In this document: in pieces, positions 62,177 through 64,000 of the stretch
Layout of the letters: every line of letters begins with the position of its first letter
Position numbering within the stretch: position 1 is the stretch's first letter
From: Flavobacterium anhuiense
GTDB lineage: Bacteria; Bacteroidota; Bacteroidia; Flavobacteriales; Flavobacteriaceae
Assembly (NCBI RefSeq): GCF_004151235.1
Contig: NZ_JUIV01000010.1
Coordinates: 1 to 64,000 of the forward strand
DNA length: 64,000 bases
Reading direction: 5' to 3'
The notes under the pieces: generated by a model
Told to the model about the DNA's origin: nothing
The model's database searches: none
What the model saw: only the letters and a program-made list of their open reading frames with translations
Translations under genes and position numbers: made by a program

Positions 62177-64000
62177 ATGTCCCCAAATAAGTATTTTTTT
62201 TTCTTTTTATTGTTTGTATCGTTATCTTATTCACAGACCAAACGTGCTGCTGTTGTGGTAAATGCCAGAGCGCAAAAGGATAAAATCTTAATTCGTTGGG
62301 CTGTCAATTCTCCAATTGAATGGCAAAAAGCAAATAAAAAAGGTTTTGTAATTACCAGAACTACAGTTTTACGTGACGGAAATGTTCTATCTAAACCAGA
62401 AAAAGTCCGCCTAACTCTAAAACCATTAACTCCCGAACCCTTAGATTCTTGGATTGACTTTGTCCAGAAAGACAATAATGCCGCTATTATTGCTCAATCT
62501 ATTTATGGTGAAAGTTTTGAAGTAACCGACTCCAAAGAAGGTGCTTTGTCAAGAATTGTTAACATGGCAGATGAACTTGATCAACGCTATACTTTTGCTT
62601 TATATGCTGCAGATATGAGTTTTGAAGGAGCAGTAAAAGCAGGCTGGGGTTATATTGATACAAATATTAAGTCTAATGAAGTTTATGCCTATCAGATAAG
62701 CGTTTTTGAAAGTCCACAGGTAAAAGAATCATCTTATATGATTGGTTTAAAAGACTACTCTGTTCTGCCTGCTCCAACAGATTTTATTGCGGTTCCCGAT
62801 GATAAAAAAGTATTGCTTTCTTGGGATTATGAAACCTTCAAAAGAATCTATACTTCGTTCATGGTAGAGAAATCTGCAGATGGAATCAATTACACACCAA
62901 TCTCAAATACGGCTATTGTTAATTTAAATGACAAAGACGAGCATCCTTCTAAAAACATGTATTTTGTAGATACTCTAAGTGTAAATGATAAGGTGTATCA
63001 TTATAGATTATACGGTATAACATCATTTGGAGAAAAAGGAGAATTTACAAAACCAATTACAGCCAAGGGTGTTGCGGCTATTGTAACTCCTGCAAGGCTT
63101 GTAGACTACAATATTATAAATTCAAATGAAGTTAATCTTGAATGGGATTATCCAAAAGAATCAGAAGGTTTTATTCAAGGTTATGAAATTAATTTAGCCA
63201 ATAATGATAAAGGACCTTATAAGGTTGTATCTAAACTTATTCCGCCATCTGAAAGAAAACTTAATTTTAAAGATAATCTGTATCCATCTAACTATTTTAC
63301 GATTTCTGTAGTTGGAAAAAATAATCAAAGACTAACCTCGCAAAGTATGTTGGTACAGCCAGTTGACTCTATACCGCCAGCCAAACCAATTGGACTTGAA
63401 GGTGTTATTGATAGTCTCGGAACGGTAAGACTTAAATGGAAGCCAAATCTGGAAAAAGATTTAAGAGGGTATAGAATATTAAGAGCCAATACGACAGGCG
63501 AGGAGTTTGTAGATATTTACCATCAATCTTATATCGGTACAGAGTATAAGGACAGTGTGAGTTTGAAAATGACAAACAGTAAAGTCTATTACAGAATTGC
63601 TGCTGAAGATATGCGTTACAATATCTCTGATCCTTCTGATATTTTAGTATTAGATAAACCAGATAAAATTCCGCCAGCAGCACCTATTTTTAAAGATTAT
63701 GAGAATAAAGATGGCAAAGTGCATTTGAAATGGATACGAAGTTATAGTGAAGATGTTGTTGCTCATAGTTTAAGAAGAAGAGAAAAAGGTCAGGAAAAAT
63801 GGCTTGAAATTAAACAGATCAATGACACGATTCAGGAATTTACAGATGATAGGGTAGAAAACAGAAAGACCTATCAGTATGCGATTTTAGCCAAAGATAA
63901 AAGTAATCTCTGGTCATCACTAGAACATTCAGTAGTAACTGTTAGCGTACTAGATTTTACTCCTGTAAAAGTCATTACATTTTTGCAGGGAACAGCTGAT
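62177..64000 (+). CDS. Secreted protein with fibronectin type III domains, N-terminal part (runs off the window)
   Basis: Open for 608 codons to the window edge with no stop, so the C-terminus is missing. Signal peptide MSPNKYFFFFLLFVSLSYSQ. After a region of about 170 residues (IRWAVNSPIEWQKANKKGFV), several FN3-like modules follow. They show the pattern PAPTDFIAVPDDKKVLLSWDY, then NEVNLEWDYPKESEGFIQGYEI, LGTVRLKWKPNLEKDLRGYRIL and GKVHLKWIRSYSEDVV (each quoted in part), beginning roughly at residues 196, 315, 415 and 510. Such proteins are usually exported or surface-exposed. Carbohydrate or protein binding is possible but not shown. Confidence 0.85.
   Translation, partial: MSPNKYFFFFLLFVSLSYSQTKRAAVVVNARAQKDKILIRWAVNSPIEWQKANKKGFVITRTTVLRDGNVLSKPEKVRLTLKPLTPEPLDSWIDFVQKDNNAAIIAQSIYGESFEVTDSKEGALSRIVNMADELDQRYTFALYAADMSFEGAVKAGWGYIDTNIKSNEVYAYQISVFESPQVKESSYMIGLKDYSVLPAPTDFIAVPDDKKVLLSWDYETFKRIYTSFMVEKSADGINYTPISNTAIVNLNDKDEHPSKNMYFVDTLSVNDKVYHYRLYGITSFGEKGEFTKPITAKGVAAIVTPARLVDYNIINSNEVNLEWDYPKESEGFIQGYEINLANNDKGPYKVVSKLIPPSERKLNFKDNLYPSNYFTISVVGKNNQRLTSQSMLVQPVDSIPPAKPIGLEGVIDSLGTVRLKWKPNLEKDLRGYRILRANTTGEEFVDIYHQSYIGTEYKDSVSLKMTNSKVYYRIAAEDMRYNISDPSDILVLDKPDKIPPAAPIFKDYENKDGKVHLKWIRSYSEDVVAHSLRRREKGQEKWLEIKQINDTIQEFTDDRVENRKTYQYAILAKDKSNLWSSLEHSVVTVSVLDFTPVKVITFLQGTAD

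Overview
The window looks like chromosomal DNA of a Flavobacterium (Bacteroidota, Flavobacteriia). The signs are low GC; many upstream regions with the Bacteroidota -7 promoter box TAnnTTTG and few Shine-Dalgarno sequences; a secreted enzyme with a type IX secretion (T9SS) sorting tail; TonB-type barrel proteins; an HYR-repeat adhesin; and many palindromic intergenic repeats of the kind seen in flavobacteria. The names rest on family motifs read by eye. No database search was run.

Layout. 1-2429 (-): amino-terminal part of a secreted HYR-repeat adhesin, cut by the window edge. 3252-7907 (+): sixA, ppk1 and ppx (polyphosphate making and breaking), then a TMEM175-like channel and a Crp/Fnr regulator. 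8253-13492: flavodoxin-fold oxidoreductase, dnaX (-) with a -1 frameshift site, a membrane protein of unknown function, NIPSNAP protein, a BON lipoprotein next to a BON-LysM (Kbp-like) protein, and a small conserved protein. 13619-13966: RNase P RNA. 14003-15250: DAACS transporter. 15554-21641: an RprXY-like two-component pair facing a TonB-type barrel and two tandemly duplicated small outer-membrane proteins. 21687-29855: lipoprotein, rsmD with a DUF3822 gene, RecD-like helicase, YgiD-type dioxygenase, PQQ-like propeller, methyltransferase, kdsB. 30060-44974 (all -): fused 2-oxoacid dehydrogenase E1, a zinc-site-less M1-like protein fused to an outer-membrane barrel, LOG protein, uvrA, Fic protein, CLC channel, gamma-glutamyltransferase, AcpH. 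45183-54550: glmM, T9SS-exported GH128 glucanase, LpxL-like acyltransferase, rhomboid protease, SIMPL protein, histidine kinase, YheT-type hydrolase, DUF2490 protein. 54809-61545 (+): a complete TetR-TolC-HlyD-ATPase-ATPase-permease-permease efflux operon of CecR-YbhGFSR type, behind a perfect 20-bp inverted repeat. 62177-64000 (+): amino-terminal part of a secreted fibronectin type III protein.

The most notable observations are the dnaX poly-A slip site with the exact A-AAA-AAG heptamer in frame; a reciprocal D/N exchange in the thiamine-diphosphate metal site of the fused E1; the pseudo-peptidase/barrel fusion; long inverted repeats placed on the fic and tetR promoters; an asymmetric pair of ABC ATPases; and at least eight families of palindromic repeats, several nested in each other, including one two-box element at 36503-36614 that may be a structured RNA. 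I did not find a CRISPR array, prophage, complete insertion sequence, tRNA or rRNA gene, or an obvious new defence island.
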